Shown: positions 36,980 through 47,704 of the stretch, one piece after another
Layout of the letters: every line of letters starts with the position of its first letter
Numbering within the stretch: the stretch's first letter is position 1
Source of the DNA: Nannochloropsis salina CCMP1776
Lineage: Eukaryota; Sar; Eustigmatophyceae; Eustigmatales; Monodopsidaceae
Length of the DNA stretch: 64,000 nt
Direction of reading: 5' to 3'
NCBI GenBank assembly: GCA_004565275.1
Contig: SDOX01000019.1
Coordinates: 926,340 to 990,339 of the forward strand
Notes under the pieces: generated by a model
Told to the model about the DNA's origin: nothing
The model's input: only the letters and a program-made list of their open reading frames with translations
The model's database searches: none
Translations under genes and position numbers: made by a program

Positions 36980-38166
36980 CTACACAGGTAAGGCAGTGTC
37001 CTCTTCTTCCAGCACGACCGGGTCTACCACATGACCGCCCGCCCCTGTCCTCGTGGACGCATGGCCTGCGCTGGGCATGGTCACTGCTCCCTTTCTGGGC
37101 GATCCTGGTGGTGTCTCTGCAGGCGCATCTAGATCGTCCACCAGTTCGATGGAGGCCACGTGGGGATACCGGCGTGGCGAGGTCGAGCGGGAGGACGCCG
37201 AGTCCTCTTCCTCCTCAGCACGGTTGGCCTTCCTCCCGCAGTCCCCACATCTGCCTCCGAGTAACTGGCGACACGTGTGCCAGATGGGAAAGTTGTCGCT
37301 CCAGTACTGCGGGTACGCCCGCTCCGGGTCCATGTTGTTGCATACTAGGGCGACGACAAGCATCATGAAAGCCCCGGTGCAACAGGGGAAAAGCACATAC
37401 CAATACCCCGCCCTCGTCACCGCATCCCCTCCCACGATCGCCACAAGCGCTGTGGCCCCCCCCGGCGGGTGGAGGGTGTTCGTCCGTTCCATGCAAAAAA
37501 TAGCCAAGCCTACCGCCAGCCCTGCTGACAGGTACGGGACGTTCCCAATCACTTTGTACACCGTGACACCGGCCAAAGAGGAGACAAAGTGCCCCCCCAT
37601 GACGTTGCGGGGCTGGGCCAGAGGAGAGCCATGCGCGGAATAGAGAAGGACGGCTGTGGCACCGAAGGATCCCACCAGGAACATGAAATCTTCCGCGCTG
37701 ATGGTCATGCCCATGTCCAGGAAAGCCAGGACGGAGATGCTCAGGGTGGCTTGAAAGAGCGAGACGAAGCTGTGCCGGAGTGACGGGGCCCGATTCCCAT
37801 CTTTCCTCCCAGGGACGCCCAGCCACTTGCTCAAATACTGAGTCAGGTACTCCCTGTTGATGTGAGTGGTACCGGTATAGAAAGCCGCACATGAGAGACT
37901 GGATGGACCTAGCCAACACGATTCCTGAGGGAGCATACAGGGAAAATATTCTTTGATCCACGATCGCGTCTGCCCAGTTCCTTCACCGATCTCCCTCTGT
38001 GTTTCTGTAGATAGCCATACATCTCTTTCATACGTATTTGCAAGCTTTCATCCTTTTCGAGACATGTGCTCGCCATCTCTGGGCACTTACTTGGCCATGC
38101 TCCCCACCACTTCACGCCCTTCCTTGCCACTGCCACTGCTTTTGGAACTGCTATCATTGCAAACAT
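36980..38166 (-). CDS. HPP-family integral membrane protein
   Basis: There are two exons on the minus strand, 38166-38091 and 37908-36980 (donor GTAAGT, acceptor GGCTAG), giving 334 aa. Exon 1 encodes a basic, hydrophobic leader (MFAMIAVPKAVAVARKGVKW) that could target an organelle. Exon 2 has four or five membrane helices: LFQATLSISVLAFLDMG, FMFLVGSFGATAVLLY, VTVYKVIGNVPYLSAGLAVG, and a last pair around YWYVLFPCCTGAFMMLVVAL. The defining HPP motif is in TLHPPGGATALVAIVGG, and the QPRNVMGGHFVSSL loop is also conserved. In plants an HPP protein moves nitrite across the chloroplast envelope; that role here is possible but unproven. Residues after about 230 are a soluble acidic tail. The acceptor is the least certain part of the model; an upstream exon is possible. 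Confidence 0.85.
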
Positions 38167-39106
38167 TTCCACGTCGCACGTCGTTGTCTTCGTGAAAGTG
38201 CGGGAGACCCATGTTTGACTGAGCGGTTGGGTGCTCAATTCCTTGAGGTTGGAACTTTGAAGCCTTCAATTCAATGGGTGAAGAGAGCGCATGCGTTTTC
38301 GACCAAAAACTTCTATCCTTACTTCAAAGAAAATCCTGTGCTTGTGAGTGTGGTAATTGGGGACAACGGAAACAGATGCGAGATGTGCAGAAATTTCATT
38401 CAAAGTAGAGGGGCCTCTGTGTAGCACGGGAAGGGCCACGGACAGGGTCAACATGACATGCAAAAAGCCATAACCATAAATAAGCCCAGAAAAAGAGGAG
38501 GAGGTCGGACACGGTGGCAATGCGGCACGTTCATACACAGGCAATCTCGTGGCAAGGACAGCCATATCTTCGGTTCGGTGGCGAGGGTGGTGGGTTTTGG
38601 ACTTATGCTAGGTTTTATTCCAGTTTCCCGATAAGTTCCTTTAATTTGTTGAGGTTACGAACCGAACACTTGAGAAATGGCGTCAGCCCTTTCCAAAGTG
38701 TGCCCGCGTTACATTGACAAGCACATCTTTGCGGAGATGTGTGTGTGTGGCATTATGAGGATTTGTTTGTGAAAGAATTGTCTACTTTGGCATTTGGTCG
38801 GTGTGTGCATTTTATTTCCAGGTCCAACCCTGGGGTGCGGAAGAAATCACATTTAAGTTCCTGAACTGGAATACGATATAAATATTAACAAAATTGCGAC
38901 ATATTTCGTTTTGTCCATTAAAAAAAAAGAAGACACATGTACACTAATGTTGGAAATTTTTGACTGGAAGCGGGCATAATTAGGAATATAAATCACCTTT
39001 GGCATAGACTTAGAGTCACCTCCCAAATACTCTCGACTATTAGATTTAGGTCGCCAATAACCTCCAAAGACATAAGGATGCTTAGCTTTTTCTTTCTTGA
39101 TAACGT
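38167..39106. other. intergenic, 940 bp
   Basis: This lies between the HPP gene start and the methyltransferase stop, both minus strand. It includes the HPP promoter and the methyltransferase 3' UTR. An alternative frame overlapping 38853-39296 looks non-coding. No RNA gene was seen. Confidence 0.5.
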
Positions 39107-39853
39107 TCATTTCTGTAGCCGCCATAAACCTACTCCAGACGTTGCTTTCCATTGCCCCGAAGTTCCATCCCGGCCCGGATGGCATAACTCCTGTGGGAGC
39201 AAGCAGAGAGTCTCCGCGACAAAGCCCATGGGCTCCAATAAACCTCGAATGATCTCCAGGCTCATACGATACGGTGGACCTCCATCTTTTTCGCAAATAG
39301 GATAGATGAGAGTCATGAGCACTCCAGTTTCAGGGACCAGCAGATCGCGCATTTGACGAGCCCACGCTTCTCTCAAATGGGGCGGAATCGCACAGGCAAA
39401 AGTGTAGTCGTATATGAAGCTGAATTTTTCATCATCACTGGACAAAGTGTATTCAAAGAAATCACTGTGCTCCACGCGGCATGTCCTCTTTTTATCCTTG
39501 TCTGCCTCGCCTTCTTTGATGTAAGCTTGCGCAGCCGCCACTCCTGTTGGGGACAGGTCCATCCCCAACACCTCCGACCATTTCGTCCCGGCTGCCGTTG
39601 CCAAAGCAAGGAGATCGTATCCTCTTCCACATCCGGGCACCAAAGCGCGGCCTGTCAAAGGGATTTTCCCCTCGGCAAGGTAACGGATCAAGCAAGGAGA
39701 GGCGCACCGCATATCAAACCGAGGCATGGGTTCATTAATCCACAAGGTGTCCCAGAAATGGCGTTGATCGGCTTGCTCCGGTGGCCCGGAGGGCAATCCA
39801 GTGCTATCCTTGCTGGCGTGTGCTTGAGTGGCGGCTTCCCCGGTGCCGGTCAT
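39107..39853 (-). CDS. TPMT-family S-adenosylmethionine methyltransferase
   Basis: The single-exon protein has 248 aa, the normal length for this family. It has QRHFWDTLWIN near residue 30, DMRCASPCLIRYL, the SAM-binding ALVPGCGRGYDLLALA, GMDLSPTGVAAAQAY, and DFFEY with FSFIYDYTFACAIPPHLREAWA. The block DYTFxCAIxPxxRxxWA is characteristic of the plant HOL and fungal thiol or halide methyltransferases. These enzymes methylate thiols, bisulfide or halide ions, giving volatile methyl halides or methanethiol in algae and plants. Substrate here is inferred from the family only. The end CHPGRDGTSG...GLWRLQK fits the usual C-terminal pattern, so I take this frame as complete. No targeting peptide is evident. 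Confidence 0.85.
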   Translation of the reverse strand: MTGTGEAATQAHASKDSTGLPSGPPEQADQRHFWDTLWINEPMPRFDMRCASPCLIRYLAEGKIPLTGRALVPGCGRGYDLLALATAAGTKWSEVLGMDLSPTGVAAAQAYIKEGEADKDKKRTCRVEHSDFFEYTLSSDDEKFSFIYDYTFACAIPPHLREAWARQMRDLLVPETGVLMTLIYPICEKDGGPPYRMSLEIIRGLLEPMGFVAETLCLLPQELCHPGRDGTSGQWKATSGVGLWRLQK

Positions 39854-40532
39854 GTCAGGATATATTGACTCGTGGAAGCTACCTTGTGTCTTTGTGGCCT
39901 AGGCTACCGGGGGACAATGTACGGAATAAGAAGAAAATTGTGAGTGCAGGTCGATCGGGACAGGCAACTACATGAGATGCTTAATTCTTTCCTCAAGACC
40001 TTCCTTATCTGTGCTCTTTCAAGCCCTTTCGCTCTCTCGCATCCAGGTTAACCAAGGACGCCGATGCTGGAATCGACTGGCACAAGATTTATGGCCCACA
40101 AATCTGATATCTTCAACGCCCTCGCTTTCGCACATTTGCCTTCCCAAGGAGTGCCACAAGACATATTCATCCCTCTCGCTCAGGACTAGGGGACATCTTC
40201 ACAAAAAGGATGGTTGGCTCGTCTGACGCAACGCATGCCTCCTAGAATCCTCCCCACCTCGCCCTTTCCTCGTATGCATACATGGGCGTATCGTGTTTCC
40301 CCACCATCCCCACCATCCCCAGTCCTCTCGCTCCCTCTCCATCCTATCTCCTCCCCCCCACGAGTCCCTTCCTCGCCATCCCACCCCTCCTCCTACTGCC
40401 CCTCCTTATGCGTTGTCCACCCGAGAAAGTCACAATGGTAGACTCCGGCCTTCCCCTCCTCTCCCGCCTTCACTTCCCTCCCCCACCCCCCTTTTTCTCC
40501 TTTTTGAAAACCCTTCCCAAGATCCGTCACGC
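39854..40532. other. intergenic, 679 bp
   Basis: This contains the methyltransferase upstream region and the AIF 3' UTR. A pyrimidine-rich stretch with repeated CCCCACCAT units lies at about 40295-40420. No gene is recognised. Confidence 0.5.
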
Positions 40533-42543
40533 CTAATCCGCCGCGGTCTCCATGACTCTGAGCCAGGCGTCCGGCGCCAAGGCAATCTGCCTTTTTAGCA
40601 TGGCCACGTTCGCGATGTTGGTCTGTGCGTTGAGAACTTCCCGGGCCCGTTCCAAGTAGTCGCTGGCGTTCCATAGCATGATGCCTCGGATCCTGTCGAT
40701 TGCGAGAAGGGGTTGAAGAAGATCCATGGACGCAAGGCGGGGAAGAACAAAGAGAGAAAGAGAATAGGACCGAGAGAGGCAAGGTGGACGAGCGCCGCGC
40801 CAACCCCGAGGGTAAATAGAGCACTCATCCTGCGTGCTTAATCTCTTACCTGTTTTCCCGCATGTAGTAAATGATCCCGCGCTGGTAGGTTTCCGTCTCG
40901 TCCTCGGTCTCCACGGGATTGTTCACCCAGATGCCCACCGTGTGCATCTTGCTGTCAATCTCCCCCACCACGTCGCAGACCACGTCGATATCTTTCAAGA
41001 GGGACCGGTACATAGGCTGGTGCGTGTATCGTCGCTTCGGTCTCCGCTCGTCCGCTGTCATGTTCTTCCCCGCCAGGATCCCACTGTTGATAGAATGGTC
41101 AAACATCTCCACCCTCCGCCTCCCCAAGGCAGCGTCATAGTAACTGGCTACCCCGCCCGCCACAAACACGTTCCCCACGGCCTCCAGCTGCTGATTCACG
41201 GCAATGCCATTCGTGTTGGCATCGAGTTCTAACCCACTCTTCACCGCCACGTCCACGCAGGGCTCGACGTGTGTGGGCGCCAGGACGGCGTAATCGGTGT
41301 AAATGTTCTCCTTGTTCCATCCCATCAAGGAGATCCGCAGGGCCCCCGGGGCGTCGTCCCCCCCGTCTTTGACGTCCGTGACCAGACGCTCGTTCACGTA
41401 GCGCACGCCGGCACCGTGCAAGAGCCGCTGGACGTGCATCCCCAAGTAGTTGGGGATATACCGACACAGCGGGCCTTTCTCCGCGTAGATCTGCGAGACA
41501 GTCATGCCCGTCTCGCGTCCCCGCACTGCCAGGGCCAAAGCCAGCTCGGTCCCCAGAAATCCCCCGCCCACGACAGACACATGCTTGTTCGCCATGATGT
41601 TGTGCAGGCTGTCCAGCTGCTCAAAATCGTATATGGTGCTGCAGGTGTTAATGCGGTCGCGTAGGGAATAGGAGATCTTCCGCCGGTCCACAGCCCACAA
41701 ACCCCGATCTTTCCCTGCCGTGGCAATTAAGCAACGGTCGTAGGTAATGTAAGAGCCATCTTGAAGCAGGATGCGCTGCTTATCGACATCGAGCTGCAAG
41801 GATTTCTCGTTGTTTAAAAGCAGCGTAATGGGCGCCGAAGAAATTGCATCGGGCTCGGACTCGAGCTTCGAAGTAGTGTGGCGGCGCCATTCATTGTAGG
41901 AATGCAACAGCGGTGCGGACAAGGCGTGGTGCCTAAAAACGTCTGGCTGGGGTAAAGCAGCCTCGTTAGAGATGAGCAATATGTCGGCTTGTGGCTGCCG
42001 GTTGAAAATGGTCTCGATGGCTGCATAGGCCGTAGTACCTGCGCCCATGATTACATACTGATAATGATTCTTGACCTTTCGGGTTGTATTCTGCCGCGCA
42101 AGCTTGTATTCTTGATTCGTAAGGTCGGCCTTGATTGGCACTCCCTCCACCGCTCCTGTCACGGGCATCGCCCGCTCATCGTTTATCTCCTCAGTCTCAC
42201 ACCATGCAACTGCCGCTGCTGCTGCAGAGAGTGCGGTAACTGCAGTCAAGACTGTCGTTGCTTGCTTCGCTGTCAACCAACGGGAAGAAGACGGCGGAAG
42301 TTGTCCTTGCCCTGGTCTTGAAGAGGCGGAGGAGAGAGATGCAACAAGGACTGGGCGGGATGGACGGACCGACGCCGTGAGAGGCGATATTAGGAGTGCA
42401 CGGGGGGAAATAGCTCGTAGCATATGCAGCTGCTCCAGGTGGTGGGCAGATCGAACGGGCTTAGTGATGCGATGTGACAGTCGCTTCCCTGTTGATGTGT
42501 TTTTTGGGAAGTATCTTGACGTTTGGGACGGCAGAGTGAGCAT
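40533..42543 (-). CDS. AIFM1: mitochondrial apoptosis-inducing factor (AIF) type oxidoreductase
   Basis: There are two exons on the minus strand, 42543-40850 and 40692-40533, joined as YYMRENR then IRGIMLWN, giving 617 aa (human AIFM1 613). The N-terminal 110 residues look like a mitochondrial leader with a membrane anchor (TVLTAVTALSAAAAAVAW). A second start, MLRAISPRALL at residue 41, is equally good for import. FAD binding is at YVIMGAGTTAYAAIE, and the second nucleotide-binding fold at VSVVGGGFLGTELALAL. The FVAGGVASYYDAALGRRRVE block and the C-terminal domain (VGIWVNNP, GIIYYMR, IMLWN) are specific to AIF rather than monodehydroascorbate reductases. AIF is an inner-membrane NADH oxidoreductase that supports respiratory-complex assembly and in animals can signal cell death. 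Confidence 0.95.
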
Positions 42544-42997
42544 GATAATTCCTACCGAGTCCCGTCACCTCATCAGCCACATGATAAACTTTGTAAGAGG
42601 ATCGCGACAGAATTTCATGCTCTCTGCAAGGGAAAGGACACTTGCTGGCGTCCCATGTCTATAATATATATCGGCCTGGGATGGGATTTCCTCGCCCTCC
42701 CCCTCGCCGACAGGAAAACAAGACAAATATCGAGACGGTCAAGTAATACGCAGAAAAGTATAAAAATGACCATGTCCTTGGCTTGAGCCCAGGCGCAGGG
42801 AGCCAAATAGAGCTTGAGTGCATTTTTTGTAAAAGATACCCTTTTTTGAGGATTCCATCTCTTGCTCTTCAAGGCACATTTTTTCACGCTGCTGAAGGTT
42901 ACATCCCATCATTGTGCTGTCATAGCTCTCGAAAGGTCATTTCTCCACCATTCTCCTAAATTCCATGTAATTCAATCAAAATCTAAGCTCTGGTTAT
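42544..42997. other. intergenic, 454 bp
   Basis: This lies between the AIF start and the isochorismatase-like stop, both on the minus strand. It holds the AIF promoter and the 3' UTR of the next gene. No coding frame is convincing. Confidence 0.5.
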
Positions 42998-43972
42998 TCA
43001 AAGCGCTGAATTTTCTTTCAATAAATCATTGAAGGGATTGGGTTCCCCGGCATGCTCCTTGATCAAAAAGGAAATTGTCTTGAACTGCGGATGCGACGCA
43101 GTTTGCATCAGCATAAAGACCAAACTCTCTGCCGTCGTCAAAAATGCGCCTGCATTTTCCATCCTACGCAAAGCCACCGCACGGTCATGTGCTTTCTGGG
43201 ACGAGACGCCGTCCACAAGAATGTGCACGGCGTAACCTTGCTCCAGCAGGTCCAGGGCGGTTTGCTGCACGCAGACGTGGGCCTCGATCCCGAACAAGAC
43301 CACGGTCTTGCGCTCAGGCTCACATTGCATTTGCGCCTTCAACTCGTCGGTAAGCATACTGAACAACTTCTTCTCAAAGGTCGGGATGCAGTAGTCAACG
43401 GTGGCAGCCTTCAGCTCGGGGACCTGATCGATTGTATTTGTGAGGCGCAACTAAGCACGTGCGTGTCGTGCACAAGCTAAAGCATTCCAATCACATCGTC
43501 TGGTACGAAGGCCAATCGCGGGCTGTAGATGGGAATACCCATCCATGCCCTCAACAACCAGGCAGACCCCAACAACTCAAAAAATCAATCAGTTCTATAT
43601 ATGTCCCCCGCCTCCCCGACCCCAATAAAAGCCGCTTCAAACATACCGTGGCGCCAAAGGCTTTGGGATACTGCTCTGAGGCTAAGGTAGGAATCTGTAA
43701 CTCTTGACCGACTGCCGTCATGAGCTTGGCCGTGCGGATTACCTTGTCCGTAAGTAGAAGGGAGCGGGATGGAGATCCTTGTCAACCCGACTTATGCGTT
43801 GCTCGCGTACATTTCATTTTTGTGATTCCCCCCCGCGAGAAACATCGATCATACTGACCTGGGGGAAGTGCCAAATCACATCGCGGAACCGCTCTTGAAT
43901 ATCGCAAAGCAGGAAAGTCGTGGTCTTCGGCTGCAGCTTGCCTATGGCGCGGGCTACGTTCGATGCGGTCAT
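42998..43972 (-). CDS. isochorismatase-like cysteine hydrolase (ISOC family)
   Basis: There are three exons on the minus strand, 43972-43859, 43742-43647 and 43423-42998. All junctions are phase 0 and GT-AG, giving 211 aa. The triad of the family is visible: Asp in FLLCDIQERFRD, Lys in EQYPKAFGATV, and nucleophile Cys in FGIEAHVCVQQTALDLL. The D/EQYPK and KTVVLFGIEAHVCV wording is that of ISOC1/ISOC2 of animals and protists. The true substrate of these proteins is not known; they are often mitochondrial or peroxisomal. The ATG at 43972 begins MTASNVARAIG; an in-frame extension to 44029 (MNNLHPARKST) cannot be excluded. No targeting signal is obvious on the short form. Confidence 0.9.
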
Positions 43973-44672
43973 GGTAGCGAAGTAGGTACGAAGTTCTGTG
44001 CTTTTACGCGCGGGATGTAAGTTATTCATTCATAATCTACAGTCTATGAGTCTATGAGTCGGCTCCTGAGGCACAGGACTGAGGCTGGAGAAAAGATTGA
44101 CTAAAGCTGTGATTTGATCCAGCAGAAAACGACAACAATCTCGAAGGAATTGAAGAACTACTACATGGACAGAGTCTGAAAGGACATAAAAATCAATGCG
44201 ATGCCCGACCTTCCTCAGTCTCTGCGGTAAGGCCTTTTCTCGAGCGACTTGACGGCAAAGATGATCGGCCGCCTTCTCTAAAACCGTAGTGTACACGCAC
44301 GACCTCAGCCCTTTTCTTGAACATTCTATTTGCTATGTCGTAATGATCACGCTAGTACCAAGCATACTTTGTGCCAGATTTGTGATTCGCTGCCAACTTT
44401 CTTGTAAGCGAAAACAGCGAGGGCTCATTTTGGCAAGTACCGGGTACAACCCTGAACCGCACACTAGCAGCATCGTCCATGAGCTAATAAACATTTTTGT
44501 GTGGCGCCAAAAGCAGGAACAATCAAGGCTGTGGGAATTAAATAGCTGATAGTCACGACATCGGAAGTATTTTGGCCCTCAGTCCTCTTCTTTTTGGCTT
44601 TCTTTCACCGTTCAGTCTGCTACCACCACAAGGCGCATACGTTGCCCTGTCCAACCCCGTGACCCCCACAAC
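43973..44672. promoter_or_regulatory. divergent upstream region, ISOC-like / TGT
   Basis: This is 700 bp between two divergent starts. A short direct repeat (CTATGAGT twice) lies at about 44043-44060. A minus-strand frame at 44030-44296 has weak protein character and is not called. Confidence 0.45.
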
Positions 44673-46043
44673 ATGGTGTATCTCGTACTTCGTGTGCCTT
44701 TTGTGGCAAGACGGTACCCTTTACGTGTCCATCGTTGCACGGTGTATGCTTTGAAACGCTGCTGCACTACAAACACCCCGACGGCGTTTGAGCAAACCCC
44801 ATTGGTCCTCCCTAAAAAGGTCAAGAAGCGGAAAGTCAAAATTGACCCGATGACCCCTCCTCCTGCCCCGGACTCATTCCCTGTCTACGAGCGCAAAGAT
44901 TTCTTTCGATTCGAACTCTTACACCAATCCAGTAAGGAGGGATCGCGCGCACGGGTCGGGCGGTTACATACTCCGCATGGCAATGTGAATACTCCAGGTT
45001 TCGTGGCAGTTGCGACCAATGGTGCCCTAAAAGCCGTCGACCACGACTGGGGAAACCAAGCAGGCCAAGAACTTACCTTCTGCAACACTTATCATCTGCT
45101 TCTACAGCCTGGTCCTGACGTCATCAAGGCTTGTGGTGGGCTTCACAAATTCGTCAACCGGAACCGTCCCATCATCACAGACAGTGGAGGCTTTCAGGTG
45201 TTTTCCCTCGCCCATGGCTCCGTCTTCGATGAGCTAAATATGAAATCGCGCAGCAATCGACATCGATCAGAGACGTCGTCTGTTCTGAAAATCAGCGAAG
45301 AAGGCTGTCTTTTCCGATCTTACCGGGATGGCCGTAAGGTCCTCCTCACACCGGAATCGTCCGTACAAGCCCAAAAAGCCTACGGGTCCGACATTATCAT
45401 CCCCCTGGACGAGTTGCATCCATACCACATCGACTCCGAGGCCCTTCTTCGCTGTGTCCTGCGTTCACATCGGTGGGAGGCCCGGTCCCTTAAGGAGCAT
45501 TTGAAAGACGTGCGACAACAAGCCATGTACGCTGTTATTCACGGGGGCGTCGACCCTACCCTGCGCAAAGCCAGCTGTGAGTACCTGACTGCACTTCCTT
45601 TCGATGGATTCGCGGTCGGAGGAGCCTTGGGCAAAGACAGGGACGAGCTGATCGAGGTCCTGCGGGTGACTATGCCACATTTGCCCGTGGATAAGCCCAA
45701 TCATTTGCTAGGGATCGCCGACGAACCATCCATCTGGGCGGGAGCCGCCTTGGGGGTGGATACGTTCGATTCCTGTTTTCCCACGCGTATTGCACGTCAT
45801 GGGACGCTCTTGACCCAGCAAGGGCCTGTGTACATTCGGAAGCAGGTGCACAAGGAGGATTTGCGGCCGCTGGAGGAGGGTTGTGAATGCTTCACCTGCA
45901 AGAGACACAGTCGTGCATATTTGCATCACCTTTACCGGGCATTTGAGCCCTTGAGCGCGACATTGCTTAGCATACACAACATCGCATACATGAATGGGCT
46001 TATGGCGCGCATTCGAGCCAAGATTCTGCGCAATGAACTTTAA
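44673..46043 (+). CDS. TGT: queuine tRNA-ribosyltransferase, catalytic subunit type
   Basis: The single-exon protein has 456 aa. Residues 1-75 form a basic leader that may target an organelle. The core has FELLHQSSKEGSRARVGRLHTPHG, general-base Asp in ITDSGGFQVFSLAHG, LTPESSVQAQKAYGSDIIIP, nucleophile Asp in DTFDSCFPTR, and the zinc site CECFTCKRH...LSIHN (three Cys and a His). TGT swaps the wobble guanine of His, Asp, Asn and Tyr tRNAs for queuine or a precursor. PLDELHPYHID and AVGGALGKDRDEL differ from both the common bacterial (GGLAVGE) and the common eukaryotic (GGLSGGE) wording and recall the chlamydial-type enzyme. A small residue at the base-selectivity position favours queuine over preQ1. 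The convergent neighbour REX4 is 103 bp away. Confidence 0.93.
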   Translation: MVYLVLRVPFVARRYPLRVHRCTVYALKRCCTTNTPTAFEQTPLVLPKKVKKRKVKIDPMTPPPAPDSFPVYERKDFFRFELLHQSSKEGSRARVGRLHTPHGNVNTPGFVAVATNGALKAVDHDWGNQAGQELTFCNTYHLLLQPGPDVIKACGGLHKFVNRNRPIITDSGGFQVFSLAHGSVFDELNMKSRSNRHRSETSSVLKISEEGCLFRSYRDGRKVLLTPESSVQAQKAYGSDIIIPLDELHPYHIDSEALLRCVLRSHRWEARSLKEHLKDVRQQAMYAVIHGGVDPTLRKASCEYLTALPFDGFAVGGALGKDRDELIEVLRVTMPHLPVDKPNHLLGIADEPSIWAGAALGVDTFDSCFPTRIARHGTLLTQQGPVYIRKQVHKEDLRPLEEGCECFTCKRHSRAYLHHLYRAFEPLSATLLSIHNIAYMNGLMARIRAKILRNEL

Positions 46044-46146
46044 ATCAAAATCACGACAAAGCTGCCTACAGCCACAAAATTCTGGAAATTAGAGTGCTTC
46101 CCTCCAAGTACACCGATTTGTGTTCGAAATCGCTTGTTCTTTTTGT

Positions 46147-47034
46147 CTAAGGTGCCTGCACCCCATCTCTGAGATTGCGCTTTTTCTTTCCATTGGCTTT
46201 CGTGTACCTATGCAAGTGCGTCTTCCTTAGCTCTTTCTCCCACTCTGTTCGTTGAGCGCGATAAAGTAACATGGCTGCACGGGCATCATCCGCAGAGTCG
46301 TGCTTCCCTTCTTGAATTTCCATACCCAAAAAATCAAGCGCCAGATCTTTCAAACGTCTAGGACGGAGCTTCCCACCCTCCTTTCCGTGCGATCGCATAT
46401 AGGCTCGGTATCTCGCCGTGTCTCGAACCATCGCTACGGGATGCTGAAGCATCAAGACTTGTAAATCGTTTTTGAGGGCGTGTCCCACGATAATCTTCCC
46501 CTTGACTAAATCAGCGATTTGCAGGATGCATTCCTTAAGGGACAGCGCCGCTTTCAAGTGCTTAGCTTTTACCCCGCTCACCCAAGTGCGAAAGTCTGTG
46601 ATACGCTCCCTAGGTCTGACATGCTCGTCATAGATGACACGACCGTCGAAATCCACCAATGTAACACGTGCTAGAGCACTTCTCTTGCCTCCATCGCCCA
46701 CTCCAACCATTTCACAGTCCAAACCTACGTACAAAGACTTCTCCGTCACTGTCATATCGTCCGCGCTTAGCGTTAGAGATCGAAGCCGATGCTCTTTTTC
46801 TTTCCCTGCTTCTCGCGCTCTTTCAGCCTCTTGCACAGCCTCTGATATCTCTCGCCGCTTTCTTTTGTGTACTGGAGCAGAGCGTGCAATCTGTGTCGGC
46901 TTTCCTTGGGATAAATCAGACACTGATGGCTTCTGGGAGGTACCAGCTCCGACATTCGACGCTGCAGCCTTTTTCTTGACCCGTTCTTCCTCAGCCTTGG
47001 AGATTTTAATCTGAAGGCGCTCCCAGTTCGACAT
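46147..47034 (-). CDS. REX4: RNA exonuclease 4 (REX4), DEDDh family
   Basis: The single-exon protein has 295 aa from the first in-frame ATG (MSNWERLQIKI); upstream in-frame sequence has no ATG. Yeast Rex4 is of similar length (289). Residues 1-100 are a basic, Lys/Glu-rich nucleolar-type leader. The exonuclease signature is complete: LDCEMVG near residue 110 (D and E ligands), YDEHVRPRERITDFRTWVSG, VGHALKNDLQVL (Asp), and HDSADDARAAMLLY (catalytic His and last Asp). REX4 trims pre-rRNA in the nucleolus around internal spacer 1 processing in yeast. The KLRPRRLKDLALDFLG block before the last motif is typical of the group. It is convergent with TGT. Confidence 0.95.
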   Translation of the reverse strand: MSNWERLQIKISKAEEERVKKKAAASNVGAGTSQKPSVSDLSQGKPTQIARSAPVHKRKRREISEAVQEAERAREAGKEKEHRLRSLTLSADDMTVTEKSLYVGLDCEMVGVGDGGKRSALARVTLVDFDGRVIYDEHVRPRERITDFRTWVSGVKAKHLKAALSLKECILQIADLVKGKIIVGHALKNDLQVLMLQHPVAMVRDTARYRAYMRSHGKEGGKLRPRRLKDLALDFLGMEIQEGKHDSADDARAAMLLYRAQRTEWEKELRKTHLHRYTKANGKKKRNLRDGVQAP

Positions 47035-47704
47035 TAGCTCATGAAATGCCACAATTGATCAACTTGATGTAAGTAGCCCGACGGTCGCTGGGAAGCTCAC
47101 AAGCGTCGAAGGATACTGATGTGTCGCCGCGCTGTGATGGAAAACCTGACTTGATCCTTCGCCTGCTATGTCAAGCACATCATGACGTAACAAAAATGTT
47201 GATAAGCCAAAGTAACTCAATATTAGCAAAAAAGCTCGACGGGAAGCGAGAAAGCCATTTTCCATTTACCATAGGCGGCGGAGGGGGTGGTTGATACTCA
47301 ACCGTTATTTTTCAAAAGCCGAGCTCGATCCTTCCAACCCACCTAAGGCAGTGGGACTGAGGGTTGATATGGCAGGGCTGACACTTCATTCCACATGAGC
47401 AACTAGGATTGAGTCTACCATGTTATAGTTTGTGGCATTGCTCTCGTGGAATCATCCAAAAGAAATAAAATGGCTTGGGAGACGCAGCACGTGTACTATG
47501 GGTGGGAGGTTGCACAGCGACGTGTGTGTTGTGGAGCCGATGAGAAGCCTTGCGATGAAGACCAATGATGAAGAGGGATGCAAAAGCAAAATATTTTCAT
47601 CAAAGTGTTGGACTTTTCTTTTAGGCTCTCACCTCGACACCTTTCAGAACAAGAATACATCTCCACACATTACATAGCACCTCGGAAAGGCGAGCAGCGT
47701 CAAG
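47035..47704. promoter_or_regulatory. divergent upstream region, 670 bp
   Basis: This lies between REX4 (minus) and the unknown membrane protein (plus). Both promoters must lie here. No frame has protein character. Confidence 0.45.

Noticed and set aside
38853-39296. Alternative frame at the 3' end of the TPMT-type gene
   Set aside because: The main frame already ends in a family-like C-terminus, and no splice pair supports a switch.
44030-44296. 88-codon minus-strand frame upstream of the isochorismatase-like gene
   Set aside because: No splice link to the gene and no recognisable motif; most likely chance.
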